Positions 31,231 through 40,434 are shown, counted from the stretch's first letter. The stretch: DNA of 64,000 nt from Desulfitobacterium dichloroeliminans LMG P-21439 (GCF_000243135.2 NC_019903.1:2146001-2210000), one strand, 5' to 3'. A program made the numbers and translations. The notes: generated by a model from the letters alone, not told the origin.

Positions 31231-32288
31231 CTTAACACCTCGGTAATAAAGATGGTTCTCTTCTCAACCATATTATATTCTTTGGCCTGTCCTACCTCAA
31301 ACTTCATATCATCAAACACGCGAACCACCGGTCGTGCTGGAATACTGGGATTTTGGTTAACCACTACCCCAATCTCCCCGGTGTTCAAACGAACTGTACT
31401 CCCCGAGGGATAAGCTGCAATATTGCGAAGAAACAAGCGCACAGGCTCTAAGGGGAAGGCTTTACCCACAAGGCCCATGAGAACTTCACACCCTTCGTGA
31501 GGCATAATTCTCTCCATGCCGCTATGATCGGAGGTCAATTTATCATAGAGGTTGGCAATAGCTACGATTTGAGCAAGAGGATGGATTTCATCTCCTCTAA
31601 GCTGGCGGGGATAACCGGTTCCATCAATATATTCATGGTGCTGAAAGGCAATATGGGCAACAACAAGATTGAGGTCCTTACGCTTGCGAAGCTCTTCAAA
31701 GCCGAGTTTCGTATGGGTCTTCACCAGCTCCTCTTCTTCTTCTGTCAGAGAATCATGCTTCTCAAGGAGACTTTGTGGAAGGTGTACCATACCGATGTCA
31801 TGAAGAAGGGCACCAATCGCGAGGGTTTCCAATTTTTCTTTATCCAAAAGCATAACCTTGCCCAAAACAGTAGCAAGGACACAAACATTCACGGAGTGCG
31901 CAAAGGTATGATTATCCTTACTACGAATATCCATCATATTGACTAGGATGTCTTTTTTAAACATGATTTCTTCCACGATTTTACTCACCATGTTGCGCAA
32001 ATGAAAATCATCGATATCCTTTCCCACTCGGATAGCTTGAGATGCCTGCTCGATAATTTCAATAGCTTGCCGGCGATTATCTTCATCGATTATATCTTCC
32101 GGGACAACGTCTTCAAAACGATCATCCTCAATATAAACTATGGTGATTCCCATGTCTCTCATTTTACTAATATAGAGAGGTGTGAGTTTAACCCCTTTTC
32201 CAAGTAAAACCCGCCCGTTGCTCGAATATATAGTTTTCCCCAATACATCACCGATTTTTAGGGTATTCACACTGACTTGACGCACCAA
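31227..32288 (-). CDS. HD-GYP domain protein, putative c-di-GMP phosphodiesterase
   Basis: 353 residues, GTG start behind a run of G. The N-terminal ~110 residues are a DUF3391-like or uncharacterised region (VNTLKIGDVLGKTIYSSNGR). The HD-GYP domain follows with HDIGMVHLP (HD pair) and HHEYIDGTGYPRQLRGDEI (HH...GYP), all metal ligands intact. A C-terminal ~60-residue strand-rich segment resembles a PilZ/DUF-type tail (YPSGSTVRLNTGEIGVVVNQ). No GGDEF protein is in the window. It is probably cytoplasmic and cleaves cyclic di-GMP. Confidence 0.9.
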   Translation of the reverse strand: MVRQVSVNTLKIGDVLGKTIYSSNGRVLLGKGVKLTPLYISKMRDMGITIVYIEDDRFEDVVPEDIIDEDNRRQAIEIIEQASQAIRVGKDIDDFHLRNMVSKIVEEIMFKKDILVNMMDIRSKDNHTFAHSVNVCVLATVLGKVMLLDKEKLETLAIGALLHDIGMVHLPQSLLEKHDSLTEEEEELVKTHTKLGFEELRKRKDLNLVVAHIAFQHHEYIDGTGYPRQLRGDEIHPLAQIVAIANLYDKLTSDHSGMERIMPHEGCEVLMGLVGKAFPLEPVRLFLRNIAAYPSGSTVRLNTGEIGVVVNQNPSIPARPVVRVFDDMKFEVGQAKEYNMVEKRTIFITEVLS

Positions 32289-32437
32289 GCCCCCCCCTTT
32301 TGAAAAAACTTATTATTATTTATCCTACACTATTAAAGTTTCTTTTAAAATCCCTCTTTAGTCCTATCTACAACAAAATTTATTATCAACAAGTTTTCCC
32401 ATTCATCAGTGGTGCCGGAAAAGGGCATACGAAAACT

Positions 32438-32462
32438 AAAAGCCGCTCAATGGGCGGCTTTT
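32438..32462 (-). terminator. Terminator after vanW-like gene
   Basis: AAAAGCCGCTC and GGGCGGCTTTT form an 11-bp stem (one G-T pair) with an AAT loop and a T-rich 3' arm on the minus strand. It begins 3 nt past the stop. Confidence 0.88.
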
Positions 32463-32464
32463 AA

Positions 32465-33595
32465 CTATTTAGGATCACTTAACCAATCTTCCGGTTTTAC
32501 TGGATAGCCATCGGGTTCTTGAAGTAAAGGATGTCTTGAATCAGATTGACCAAAGACCCTCACTCTAATCCAGTTCTTACCTGTAGTAGCACTTATCAGC
32601 AAATAACTTTGCGTCGAATTACGGAAACGAAAATCTAGTACTCCATAAGCAACAGTAGCATCCTCTTGTAGAGGGACATAGGAAACTGGTAATGAATGAG
32701 TATGTCTTTCTAAAATCTGTAGATTAGCCTGTTTGACCGCCTGATATAGGGTTGTAGAATCCTGACAGATCCCCCCACCATCATCGATACCGACTTGATT
32801 GCCCAAAAAAACATAAGCTGGTAAATATCCGCGCTCGGGATCCCGTTTTCCCACTACATCATTAAAAGAGAACTCTTCACCAGGGGGAAGGAGGAGCCCA
32901 TTGATTGCCTCAGCCGCAAGCTGGACATTATTTACACGCTCATAAAAATAAGGGTCAAAATAAGTCGTATAATCACCTAAAGGGCTCTTTACTTTCGCCA
33001 ACTCCGCAGTTGTAGGATGAATCTCTATAACCTCGGTGATTAACGGTACCGCCTCTAAACCGTCGCTTTGTAGTAATTGTTCCCATGATCTTTCAACATT
33101 AACGAGCACTCCGGCGCTACCCCTATCTAATACTACTGAACCATCTCCATAATAAACTCGAGAAGCCTTTCCCTCTTGATCTATGCTTTGGGCAATTGTT
33201 TTCAATTGGGAAACAATCTCTTCATCATAAAGTTTTTGGGGTGATGGAGATGAAAAAGACATTCTGCGCAAATATTCTAAGGAATCCGTGATGAAGTTAC
33301 CCGTTGAAATTGTGAATTGACTTGTCAGATAATCGTGCAGATTTTGATAGGTTTGGGTAAGCACTAATGGGTAAATAGTTTGATCGTGGATCACGGCCTT
33401 AGGAATCTCCTCAATAAGCACTTCATACGCTTCTTCTTGAACCATTCCACTAATATCTTTACCCCAGATAACCAGTCCATCAGGTGCCTTGGCATAACCA
33501 GCCCCATAGGTAACAGAAGCTCCAGCCAGAATGGAAATGAGGAGCTGACCAAGTAGGATAGCAAAAAGAAGCCCCCATGTTTTCCTTCTTAACAT
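32465..33595 (-). CDS. VanW-family exported protein
   Basis: 376 residues. An N-terminal signal anchor (WGLLFAILLGQLLISILAGA) directs it outside. A peptidoglycan-binding-like PGBD-4 region is suggested in the first ~180 residues; the VanW domain follows (about 215-345) with FSFNDVVGKRDPERGYLPAY and GGGICQDSTTLYQAVKQANL. VanW was named from a vancomycin-resistance cluster but is widespread in spore-formers with unknown chemistry, presumably in the cell envelope. It is 12 nt downstream of the PRC-barrel gene. Its ribosome site is weak, so coupling is likely. Confidence 0.88.
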   Translation of the reverse strand: MLRRKTWGLLFAILLGQLLISILAGASVTYGAGYAKAPDGLVIWGKDISGMVQEEAYEVLIEEIPKAVIHDQTIYPLVLTQTYQNLHDYLTSQFTISTGNFITDSLEYLRRMSFSSPSPQKLYDEEIVSQLKTIAQSIDQEGKASRVYYGDGSVVLDRGSAGVLVNVERSWEQLLQSDGLEAVPLITEVIEIHPTTAELAKVKSPLGDYTTYFDPYFYERVNNVQLAAEAINGLLLPPGEEFSFNDVVGKRDPERGYLPAYVFLGNQVGIDDGGGICQDSTTLYQAVKQANLQILERHTHSLPVSYVPLQEDATVAYGVLDFRFRNSTQSYLLISATTGKNWIRVRVFGQSDSRHPLLQEPDGYPVKPEDWLSDPK

Positions 33596-33607
33596 AGTTC
33601 AGCCAAC

Positions 33608-34384
33608 TTAGTTCTTATGAAGTAAAGAAGTGATTTCCATTAGCTTGCTTCGTGTAGTAATCTGACGAATTGTAGTTTCTGTCATCGGCTCACCTGCATG
33701 TAATATTTCGCCATTATCCAATTCAACATCTTGAACTACAGTCTTACCAACAAAATATTGCAGTTGACGTTGCTCAAAGAGATTGAACTCTGGAGCTTCA
33801 TTTTGTTGACTTGCTGAACCTTCTTCGGCAGCTACTAGAGGAGCTTCGCTAACCTTTGGTTCTACCACTTCAATTCTACCGCTTACAGCTTGACTAACAA
33901 CTTCAGTTACAGATTCCCGAGGATCCACTTCAATAATCAGGAGCTCTTTACCATAAGTAATGATTTGTTCCCCATTAACTTGATGCCCATCGCCATTATT
34001 GTCCGTAATTACGCACTGAGCAATCTTTCCGGTCTGTTCGTCGATGAGAATCTCTTTAACTTCCCCAATCAATGCACCTTTTTTTGTCAATACTTTCGTT
34101 CCTATAACCTGAACACCTTGTTGAATCAATTCTTGCGCTTCATTGCTATTAGCCACACTTTGAATCACATCCGGGTTAGGAACGGTCAAAGCAAACTCTC
34201 CTAATCCAATAATATCAGCGAAGGAAATCACTTTAGCTCCAAAATAATCTGTGGGTTGATCCACCACAAAAAAATCTAAGCTTCCCTTTTGAGGATTAAG
34301 AATATAGTCTTTTACCACTCCCACTTGTGTTCCTTCTGATATGCTAATAATACGCAAACCTTTGATTTCTGCACTTGCCTTCAT
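33608..34384 (-). CDS. PRC-barrel domain protein
   Basis: About 258 residues with two PRC-barrel domains, one near residues 5-75 (GLRIISISEGTQVGVVKDYI) and a second near 90-160 (TKVLTKKGALIGEVKEILID). A C-terminal ~100-residue acidic/strand-rich extension contains GEILHAGEPMTETTIRQI. PRC-barrels occur in RimM and photosynthetic reaction centre H subunits, usually as protein-interaction modules. I take the ATG at 34384 because AGGAAGGA directly abuts the one at 34396. It sits between a membrane TPR-like gene (4 nt upstream) and vanW, forming a three-gene envelope operon. Confidence 0.85.
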   Translation of the reverse strand: MKASAEIKGLRIISISEGTQVGVVKDYILNPQKGSLDFFVVDQPTDYFGAKVISFADIIGLGEFALTVPNPDVIQSVANSNEAQELIQQGVQVIGTKVLTKKGALIGEVKEILIDEQTGKIAQCVITDNNGDGHQVNGEQIITYGKELLIIEVDPRESVTEVVSQAVSGRIEVVEPKVSEAPLVAAEEGSASQQNEAPEFNLFEQRQLQYFVGKTVVQDVELDNGEILHAGEPMTETTIRQITTRSKLMEITSLLHKN

Positions 34385-34388
34385 CTCA

Positions 34389-35384
34389 TTAATCATTCCT
34401 TCCTAAAATCTCCCTTGGAACAGGTAGGTTTTCCACTTCTAGCCATTCCACGAGTTTAATACCCCACTCCGGAGGTGCATTTTGAATATATTCATTGAGA
34501 TAAGGAGTGACCTTATCCAACGCATCATAAATTGAGGAACCATTTTTCCAGTGTTCACAAATTTCCATAATTAAGTAATAAGCAATGTCATAAGATGGCT
34601 TTTGTTCTAAGGCCAAAATAAACCATTCAGCAGCAAGGTGAAAGCGTCCCTGTTCCTTCGCCTGGAACCCACGATCAATAAGGTACTCTAAACCGAATTC
34701 TTCAGTCTGCCTGAACGAAGTAATCAATGACGATGAGGACGCGTTGCTTTCAGTCTCCTCGCTCAATAACACTGTCTCAAAACCATTAGGTTCCTCGTAG
34801 AATCCTGCATCAATCGGTTCTAGAGGCTCATTATCCTGCTCAAGCTCAATTACCTCAATTAATTCAGGTTCTACGGGTAGTTCAGGCGCTTCAGTTGCTT
34901 CAATTGACTCAGTTGGTTCCTTAGAATCCTTAAATTCTTTATAATTCGCAGCATCGGCAAGATCTTCTACAATAAGCTCCGCTTTGGAATCATCATCCTC
35001 TGCAACCTCTGCCTCTAAATCCATCTGTTGCTGAACCTCTATGAGTACTACCGTAGAATCTGTCACGATTTGTGCTTCTTCCGATCCCTTTAAATCAATG
35101 ACTTCTGGTTGATCCGAATAGGTATCCTCTTCATTGATGACCCTTTCCCGATTCCTAGCAACCATGATTACTATGGCTAAAAGCAGGAACCCACCAACGC
35201 CTAAAATCCAAAGCAAAATTCTTCCATGGCGTAGTGCATAAGGGAAAATTTGGGCAAATAAAACAATTAACAAGGACGCCGATAAAACCTCGATCTTCTT
35301 CAAATTCAATCGATCAGCTATCCGAAGTACTATAAATATAAAAGGAGCACTGACTATCATTACAGTTATCCAATATAACGAAAT
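34389..35384 (-). CDS. Membrane protein with acidic linker and TPR-like C-terminus
   Basis: About 331 residues. Helices span roughly residues 1-20 and 35-75, followed by a strongly acidic, low-complexity linker of ~130 residues and a helical C-terminal domain containing FQAKEQGRFHLAAEWFILAL, which looks like a TPR. Start choice is odd. The first ATG (35360) has no ribosome site and cuts the first helix short, whereas an ATT eight codons upstream (35384) has GGGGGGAG 6 nt before it and completes a hydrophobic helix (ISLYWITVMIVSAPFIFIVL). I use the ATT; a conservative start is 35360. First gene of the PRC/VanW operon. Confidence 0.65.
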   Translation of the reverse strand: MSLYWITVMIVSAPFIFIVLRIADRLNLKKIEVLSASLLIVLFAQIFPYALRHGRILLWILGVGGFLLLAIVIMVARNRERVINEEDTYSDQPEVIDLKGSEEAQIVTDSTVVLIEVQQQMDLEAEVAEDDDSKAELIVEDLADAANYKEFKDSKEPTESIEATEAPELPVEPELIEVIELEQDNEPLEPIDAGFYEEPNGFETVLLSEETESNASSSSLITSFRQTEEFGLEYLIDRGFQAKEQGRFHLAAEWFILALEQKPSYDIAYYLIMEICEHWKNGSSIYDALDKVTPYLNEYIQNAPPEWGIKLVEWLEVENLPVPREILGRND

Positions 35385-35470
35385 CTTTCGCTCCCCCCCT
35401 TATTATCTTCGACTATCTCGTATATTCGACACAAACCAAGTTTCTCCTTCTCTTTCTATTAATTACCGTA

Positions 35471-36865
35471 TCATAGCTGTAGTAATGTCCACCCAAAAGC
35501 ACAACATACCGCTGCTAAGTAAGCAGGTATGGTGTATTTCATTAACTGGTGGACCTCAATCCCTGCCACAGCAGAGGTTACAGCTACAAATCCCCATGGA
35601 ATTAAAGCTGCTCCGGTCCAAATTCCGACCACCTGGCCCAAAACCGCTAAAGGGACCGCCGGTAATTGAGAAACTTGGCTCAGGGCAATCGCAATCCCCC
35701 CCACTAAAGGTAAGCACGAGAATCCAGAGCCATCCAAGGAACCGAGAATGGCAATGAATACAATGAGCCCTGATACCGTCCATTTCGTAAGCGGAATTAT
35801 TTCAGAAAGAAGGATTGAGTAATCATAAAAATAGCCAGGTCCATCCAACAGAAAAATCTGCTCATAACCGGCCATCGTTCCCATAAAAAAGAAGCTGGAC
35901 ATCATGACTATGGGTGTAAATACTCCCATAGCATAACGCATTCCATCCTTGACGTAAACAATAAATTGAGCAAGAGCTCTTTTCCTTTCAGTAAGAACTG
36001 TACAAATACAAAGGATCAACAAGGTCACTCCACCAATTAATCCACTAGCTTCATCGCCACGGATTTTATACATCAGAATGATAGTTACAGTGCCTAAATA
36101 GCTTAAACCTATGATTCCTGCTATCCACTGATTTCTCTCGGGGGATGAGCCCTGCTGGGCGACCTTTTTTTCCGTTCTTTCTATTCCTTGATTGCCTCTC
36201 TGCCCGGAATTCATTAGTTTCTCTGGCAATTCTTCCTTATTTAGAAAAAGCTTCAGGGCCATATAACCAATGAAAGAACCACAACTACCGCTCAAGATAA
36301 CCACTGGGAAAGAGGCCGAGAGAATCACCGAAATAGGAATCCCTGTAGCCTTGCTCATTAATGAAGGGGCACCTTGGATTACGAAATCCCCCGATAATCC
36401 TATGCCCTTCCCAAAAACCGCCAAACTTACCGCAAGAGGGATGGGATGGATTCCCGCCCGCCCTAAAGCAGGTATAACTGCTGCTCCTAGAAGGGTCAAG
36501 GCGGGAGTAGGCCAAATCAATAGAGTTAATACCCACATGGCTAACCCTATTGACCAATAAGCTGCACTGATGGTTCTAATTCTCATCAAGGGACGAACTA
36601 AGATTTGATCCGCTCCCGACTCTCGGAGCAACTTTGTTAGCGCGACGATGAGACCAATCAGTACGATAACTCCGAGTAGATTATCCGTAGCAAGGATTAT
36701 TGCTCTGAACGAAATCTGCACCGCTTCAATACCATTGCCACTTTGGGCTATTCCCACTCCAAATAAGCCGATTGTGGCAGGCAATAAGGGTAGCTTACGG
36801 AAGAACAAAGCAATTACAATAATCAGGATAAAGAAAAGAAACACCCAATGCGCTATACTAAACAT
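35471..36865 (-). CDS. Multi-pass permease of the ion-transporter (GntP/DcuC/CitMHS-like) group
   Basis: 464 residues with roughly 12 membrane helices and a polar loop near residues 215-245. Repeated glycine- and proline-rich re-entrant-type stretches (WPTPALTLLGAAVIPALGRA and DGSGFSCLPLVGGIAIALSQ) are typical of the ion-transporter superfamily, whose members take up organic acids. I cannot decide the subfamily or substrate. GAGGGGG lies 7 nt before the ATG at 36865, preferred over the ATG at 36880. Organic-acid uptake would suit the malate/lactate genes elsewhere in the window, but that link is speculative. Confidence 0.75.
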   Translation of the reverse strand: MFSIAHWVFLFFILIIVIALFFRKLPLLPATIGLFGVGIAQSGNGIEAVQISFRAIILATDNLLGVIVLIGLIVALTKLLRESGADQILVRPLMRIRTISAAYWSIGLAMWVLTLLIWPTPALTLLGAAVIPALGRAGIHPIPLAVSLAVFGKGIGLSGDFVIQGAPSLMSKATGIPISVILSASFPVVILSGSCGSFIGYMALKLFLNKEELPEKLMNSGQRGNQGIERTEKKVAQQGSSPERNQWIAGIIGLSYLGTVTIILMYKIRGDEASGLIGGVTLLILCICTVLTERKRALAQFIVYVKDGMRYAMGVFTPIVMMSSFFFMGTMAGYEQIFLLDGPGYFYDYSILLSEIIPLTKWTVSGLIVFIAILGSLDGSGFSCLPLVGGIAIALSQVSQLPAVPLAVLGQVVGIWTGAALIPWGFVAVTSAVAGIEVHQLMKYTIPAYLAAVCCAFGWTLLQL

Positions 36866-37025
36866 GATTATCCCCCTCATTCCCCTTAATCTGCCACTTC
36901 AATCATGGAAGTATACATAAGAATAACCTTAACCCCCGGCAGCACAGTTGTGATAAAAGAGAATGAAAGCATAAAAAAAGACTGCCCATAATGAGCAGCC
37001 CCTGAATCTCTAATTTACCAAATAC
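36866..37025. other. Gap between permease and small membrane protein
   Basis: It holds the terminator of the 52-residue gene (36973-36998) and the permease leader; no further gene seen. Confidence 0.5.
36973..36998 (-). terminator. Terminator after small membrane gene
   Basis: CTGCTC-ATTAT-GGGCAG forms a short stem followed on the minus strand by TTTTTTT. It lies about 30 nt past the stop of the 52-residue gene. Confidence 0.7.
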
Positions 37026-37184
37026 CTACGCGTGGGAAGGTCTTGTGGCATTACTTCTTGTTCCTTTAGGAGTGTTAAAAGAATTGAAGCTAACCGAGAA
37101 GATTTGGCGACATGAAGCGCACACAGCGATTCCGCAACTTACTAAAAAAGTCCCCAGAATAATCATTGCGATCCAAGCTAACAT
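37026..37184 (-). CDS. Small membrane protein with CxxC
   Basis: A 52-residue frame starting MLAWIAMIILGTFLVSCGIA with AAGGAGGT 7 nt before the ATG. A single membrane helix (about residues 2-23) is followed by CASC and a basic, Ser/Asn/Thr-rich tail of ~28 residues. The hydrophobic N-terminus ends LVSCGIA, which resembles a lipobox, though the helix lacks the positive residues that normally precede one. Own terminator, so monocistronic. No family recognised. Confidence 0.65.
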   Translation of the reverse strand: MLAWIAMIILGTFLVSCGIAVCASCRQIFSVSFNSFNTPKGTRSNATRPSHA

Positions 37185-37373
37185 AACATCTACCTCCTTC
37201 GTCCTAGTATATAAGTAGTGACATGATGCTATATATCAATTCAAGTAATATCTTTCACTAATCTTAATCATATTATATGTGAAAACAAAGGCAAATGCAA
37301 GTGAAAGTTCTTATTTTCTTAAATTAAAAATACTCTGACTTTTTTGCCAACTATTATTTCCCTTTTAACTGAA
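37185..37373. other. Leader region without recognised gene
   Basis: AT-rich DNA upstream of the small membrane gene. I see no reading frame with a ribosome site and no clear structured RNA. Confidence 0.5.
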
Positions 37374-37399
37374 AAAGACCCTGCAAGAGCAAGGTCTTT
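37374..37399 (-). terminator. Terminator after yigZ
   Basis: AAAGACC and GGTCTTT, extended by CTTGC/GCAAG-type pairing, form a hairpin followed on the minus strand by TTTTTC. Confidence 0.85.
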
Positions 37400-37403
37400 C
37401 ATC

Positions 37404-38039
37404 CTATTCTACTTGTTCAGCACACAAAGTCATTTCTATCTCCCGTGGAACCACTTTTCGTTCAGTAAAATCGGCTAACCAGTCTAAGAACTGCTGTTTT
37501 ACTGCCGAAGGAATATATACTTGAAATTTCACAGTCGCTAGGAATTCCTCATTACGGGTTGCCCAAGAATACTGCTTTAACCAATATTTTAACGGCTCAT
37601 ACCACTCATAACCAGCTTCGATTTCATAAATCTGATGAGGAACCAACCTCCCTAAGGGTGCTTGATCCATCAACTGACGTGCAGTGCCACCATAGGCGCG
37701 GCTTAGCCCACCCGTACCGAGAAGAATCCCCCCAAAATAACGAATAACCACCAAAAGGACATCCCATAACTGACGATATTGAAGAACATCGAGGACAGGT
37801 CTTCCGCCTGTTCCTTGTGGCTCTCCATCATCTGTGGACTTCTCCAATTGGCCTTGGTAGAGTCGATAAGCATAGACATAATGTCGAGCATTCGGGTAAT
37901 CCTTCCGAACTTCCCGAAGTCTTTGCTCAACTTCCTCCGTGTCGGTGACAGAAAAAACAATGCCAATAAAACGCGATTTATCGATGACTTGCTCCCATGT
38001 TGAAGCGTTTAACACGGTAACATAGCTTTCCACAGTCAT
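37404..38039 (-). CDS. yigZ: YigZ/IMPACT family protein
   Basis: 211 residues. The N-terminal UPF0029/IMPACT domain contains KSRFIGIVFSV, the acidic ESTDDGEPQGTGGRP-type signature (KSTDDGEPQGTGGRPVLDVL) and VVIRYFGGILLGTGGLSRAY. The C-terminal ~75 residues match the YigZ-specific ferredoxin-like domain. Relatives bind nucleic acid or ribosome-associated factors; the bacterial role is unsettled. GGAGTA precedes the ATG. It is 5 nt downstream of a thioesterase gene in an operon with menG. Confidence 0.93.
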   Translation of the reverse strand: MTVESYVTVLNASTWEQVIDKSRFIGIVFSVTDTEEVEQRLREVRKDYPNARHYVYAYRLYQGQLEKSTDDGEPQGTGGRPVLDVLQYRQLWDVLLVVIRYFGGILLGTGGLSRAYGGTARQLMDQAPLGRLVPHQIYEIEAGYEWYEPLKYWLKQYSWATRNEEFLATVKFQVYIPSAVKQQFLDWLADFTERKVVPREIEMTLCAEQVE

Positions 38040-38044
38040 TACTC

Positions 38045-38434
38045 CTATTCACTACGTTTTGACAGTGTCTTCTTCATAAATTTTTCAGCATCGATTAAAA
38101 ATCGTTCATGAACGCCTGTTCCAATAAGTTCTTTTTCATCGAAGGCTTCAAGTTTAAAGACTAAACGGCGACGGTCAATCTCAAGCAGCTCAGCTACAGC
38201 CCAGACTTTCATGCCGAGAGGTGTTGCCGCTGTATGCTTAATTTCGATTGAGACACCTACACTGCTTTGTCCGTCCTCTAACGCTAACGCACCTACAGCT
38301 GCTTCCTCCATCATAGCGACTAAAGAGGGTGTAGCAAATACATCTAAGGATCCACTTCCCATTGTTTTTGCAGTGTTGGTCTGATCAACCAGTTTTTCTG
38401 CCCTTCCTTTTGCTCCAAGAGTTAATTCTCCCAT
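38045..38434 (-). CDS. Hotdog thioesterase, fluoroacetyl-CoA thioesterase (FlK)-like
   Basis: 129 residues in a single hotdog domain. FATPSLVAMMEEAAVGAL has the Thr and Glu, and IEIKHTAATPLGMKV the His, of the Thr-Glu-His triad of FlK-like acyl-CoA thioesterases. Most homologues hydrolyse unknown acyl-CoAs and are not fluoroacetate detoxifiers. GGGGTGA precedes the ATG. The gene lies between menG and yigZ with short gaps, so it probably belongs to the same transcript; a menaquinone link (DHNA-CoA hydrolysis) is possible but unproven. Confidence 0.88.
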   Translation of the reverse strand: MGELTLGAKGRAEKLVDQTNTAKTMGSGSLDVFATPSLVAMMEEAAVGALALEDGQSSVGVSIEIKHTAATPLGMKVWAVAELLEIDRRRLVFKLEAFDEKELIGTGVHERFLIDAEKFMKKTLSKRSE

Positions 38435-38455
38435 CTAATCACCCCATGTCTTTCA

Positions 38456-39181
38456 TCAATTATTCTTAGGCTTGCGACCACAGACGATCGCCACAACCCC
38501 ACCGGCAAGATCAATATAACGACTATCCGTTAAACCGCAACGGGCAAAAATTCTTGCTAGTTCTTGTTGAGCGGGAAATTCTACTGCTGAGTCATGAAGA
38601 TACTGGTAAGCCTTTCCTTTCCCGGCCCAGATTTTCCCCATCAAAGGGACTAGTTTATTAAAATAGAGCCAATAGCCCTGCTTAAAACCTGGCATTGTCG
38701 GCTTAGCCATGTCTAAAGAGACAACCATACAGCCCGGCTTAACGACACGGACCATCTCCCGAACTCCTCTTTCCAAATCGGGTAGATTTCTAAGCCCCCA
38801 GCCCACGGTCGCTCCGTCAAAGGAGTTATCCGCAAAGGGCAGGTTCATGGCATCTCCTTGCCTAAGCTCAATGATTGCCCGATAAGGAGAGGTCGCCAAA
38901 TTCTCCTTGGCTTTACCTAGCATATTTTCTGAGAAATCTAATCCTGTTACATGTCCCTGCTCTCCAACCGTCATGGCTAATTCTAAAGAGAGCTGTGCTG
39001 TCCCACAACAGATATCAACCATCTTCATGCCAGGTTTTGCTTCAACAGTTTGAACTGCTTTTCTTCGCCATCCTTTATCTAAACCAAAACTCATCAAGCT
39101 ATTCATCAGATCATAACGCTTGGCAATCGAGTTAAATGTTTCTTGAACATAGGTTGCTTTATCTTTACCGGAAAAATCCAT
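38456..39181 (-). CDS. menG: Demethylmenaquinone methyltransferase
   Basis: 241 residues, SAM-dependent C-methyltransferase of the UbiE/MenG (COQ5) family, last step of menaquinone synthesis. Typical N-terminus YVQETFNSIAKRYDLMNSLM, SAM motif MVDICCGTAQLSLELA, GATVGWGLRNLPDLE and the closing YIDLAGGVVAIVCGRK are present. GTGAGGA precedes the ATG. Its presence implies a quinone-based respiratory chain. It heads a short operon with the thioesterase and yigZ. Confidence 0.95.
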   Translation of the reverse strand: MDFSGKDKATYVQETFNSIAKRYDLMNSLMSFGLDKGWRRKAVQTVEAKPGMKMVDICCGTAQLSLELAMTVGEQGHVTGLDFSENMLGKAKENLATSPYRAIIELRQGDAMNLPFADNSFDGATVGWGLRNLPDLERGVREMVRVVKPGCMVVSLDMAKPTMPGFKQGYWLYFNKLVPLMGKIWAGKGKAYQYLHDSAVEFPAQQELARIFARCGLTDSRYIDLAGGVVAIVCGRKPKNN

Positions 39182-39255
39182 CGATCAAAATCCTCACTTT
39201 CTAGACCTCCATAACATTCCTCAATTAGGATTGTAATGGATTATTCTTTGCTTGT

Positions 39256-40239
39256 CTACTTTACCCCACCGCTACTTAGAATTTCACGCAGGTGATCCAA
39301 AGTGATTCCGGACCTCAGGGCGATGCTGAGAAGCAAACGCACTTTCTCCGTAGAAAGGTCTCCGGCAAATAAGGCACCATGCTCTTGAAGATTGGCTCCA
39401 CCACCAGGATAACCATAGATGGGGGCAGTACGTCCAAACAAACAACGGGAGGTCACGACTGTGGGTATATTGCGGGCGGTGATTCTTTTGAGTGCCGGAA
39501 CCACTTCCGGAGGAAGATTTCCTCTGCCGAAGGCCTCGATTACTACTCCCTCGACTTGAGAATCCACCATACAATCTAACAGCCTATCGTTCATACCAGT
39601 GAATGCCTTACAAATAATCACCTTCGCCAAGGATGGAGGAAGGTCGAATTTTACAGAGGGCTCGGGTTTACGGTGCCACAGTACATCTTCGTTGTCAATG
39701 CTACCGAGAGAACCTAATTCTCCCGAACTAAAGGCGTCCACATGGCTGGTATGTAGTTTTCTGACATCCCTTGCCGCATGGATTTCTTCATTTAAAGCAA
39801 TCAATACTCCTCGTTCTTTGGCACGGGAATCTAAGGCAATCCTCAGGGAATTATGTAAATTTCGAGGTCCATCTGAGTCCCGCTCTGAAGCATCTCTCTG
39901 AGACGCCGTGAGGATAACCGGTCGTGTATCTTTAACTGTAAGATCCAAGAAATAAGCTGTCTCCTCTAAGGTATCGGTTCCATGAGTAATAATGATCCCT
40001 TTGCAATCCGGATCAGCAAAGGATTCATTGACTACCTTTGCCAATTGGAGCATCCGCTCCGGATCAAAATTACAGCTGGCTACATTACTAAATTCAACCA
40101 CATCCCATGAGGCGTCTTTTTGTAGCTCGGGTATGCTTTCTAATAAATCGTGTCCAGTAACGGCTGGTACTGTTTTGCCACCTGGATCCTTGAGCATGGC
40201 TATCGTACCACCGGTGGCTATCAGTTTAACCTTTTTCAT
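39256..40239 (-). CDS. L-asparaginase (type I/II fold)
   Basis: 327 residues. The two catalytic threonine motifs are intact: LIATGGTIAM near the N-terminus and THGTDTLEETAYFLDL near residues 88-103, with Lys in the region RDVRKLHTSHVDAF. It hydrolyses asparagine to aspartate and ammonia. There is no signal peptide, so it should be cytoplasmic. GAGGGAAAG precedes the ATG. Monocistronic; no terminator is evident in the 70-nt gap before menG, so read-through into menG is possible. Confidence 0.94.
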   Translation of the reverse strand: MKKVKLIATGGTIAMLKDPGGKTVPAVTGHDLLESIPELQKDASWDVVEFSNVASCNFDPERMLQLAKVVNESFADPDCKGIIITHGTDTLEETAYFLDLTVKDTRPVILTASQRDASERDSDGPRNLHNSLRIALDSRAKERGVLIALNEEIHAARDVRKLHTSHVDAFSSGELGSLGSIDNEDVLWHRKPEPSVKFDLPPSLAKVIICKAFTGMNDRLLDCMVDSQVEGVVIEAFGRGNLPPEVVPALKRITARNIPTVVTSRCLFGRTAPIYGYPGGGANLQEHGALFAGDLSTEKVRLLLSIALRSGITLDHLREILSSGGVK

Positions 40240-40370
40240 TTCTTTCCCTCACTTTTCTCTACGCCCAGTGATGTTTTTCCACCAAAAATAAGTATACATT
40301 CATTTTAATATTATTTCCTCCTCAGAAAAAGCAAATTTCAAGATAGCTTATATGATTATAATAAATTCTC

Positions 40371-40399
40371 TTGTACAACCAACGAATTCCCACTATTAT
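40371..40399 (+). promoter_or_regulatory. comFB promoter
   Basis: TTGTAC (40371-40376) and TATTAT (40394-40399) with a 17-bp spacer lie about 35 bp before the comFB start. Confidence 0.7.
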
Positions 40400-40434
40400 G
40401 AAGGTAGGATAGTAACTCTAGAGGAGGCAGAGCG

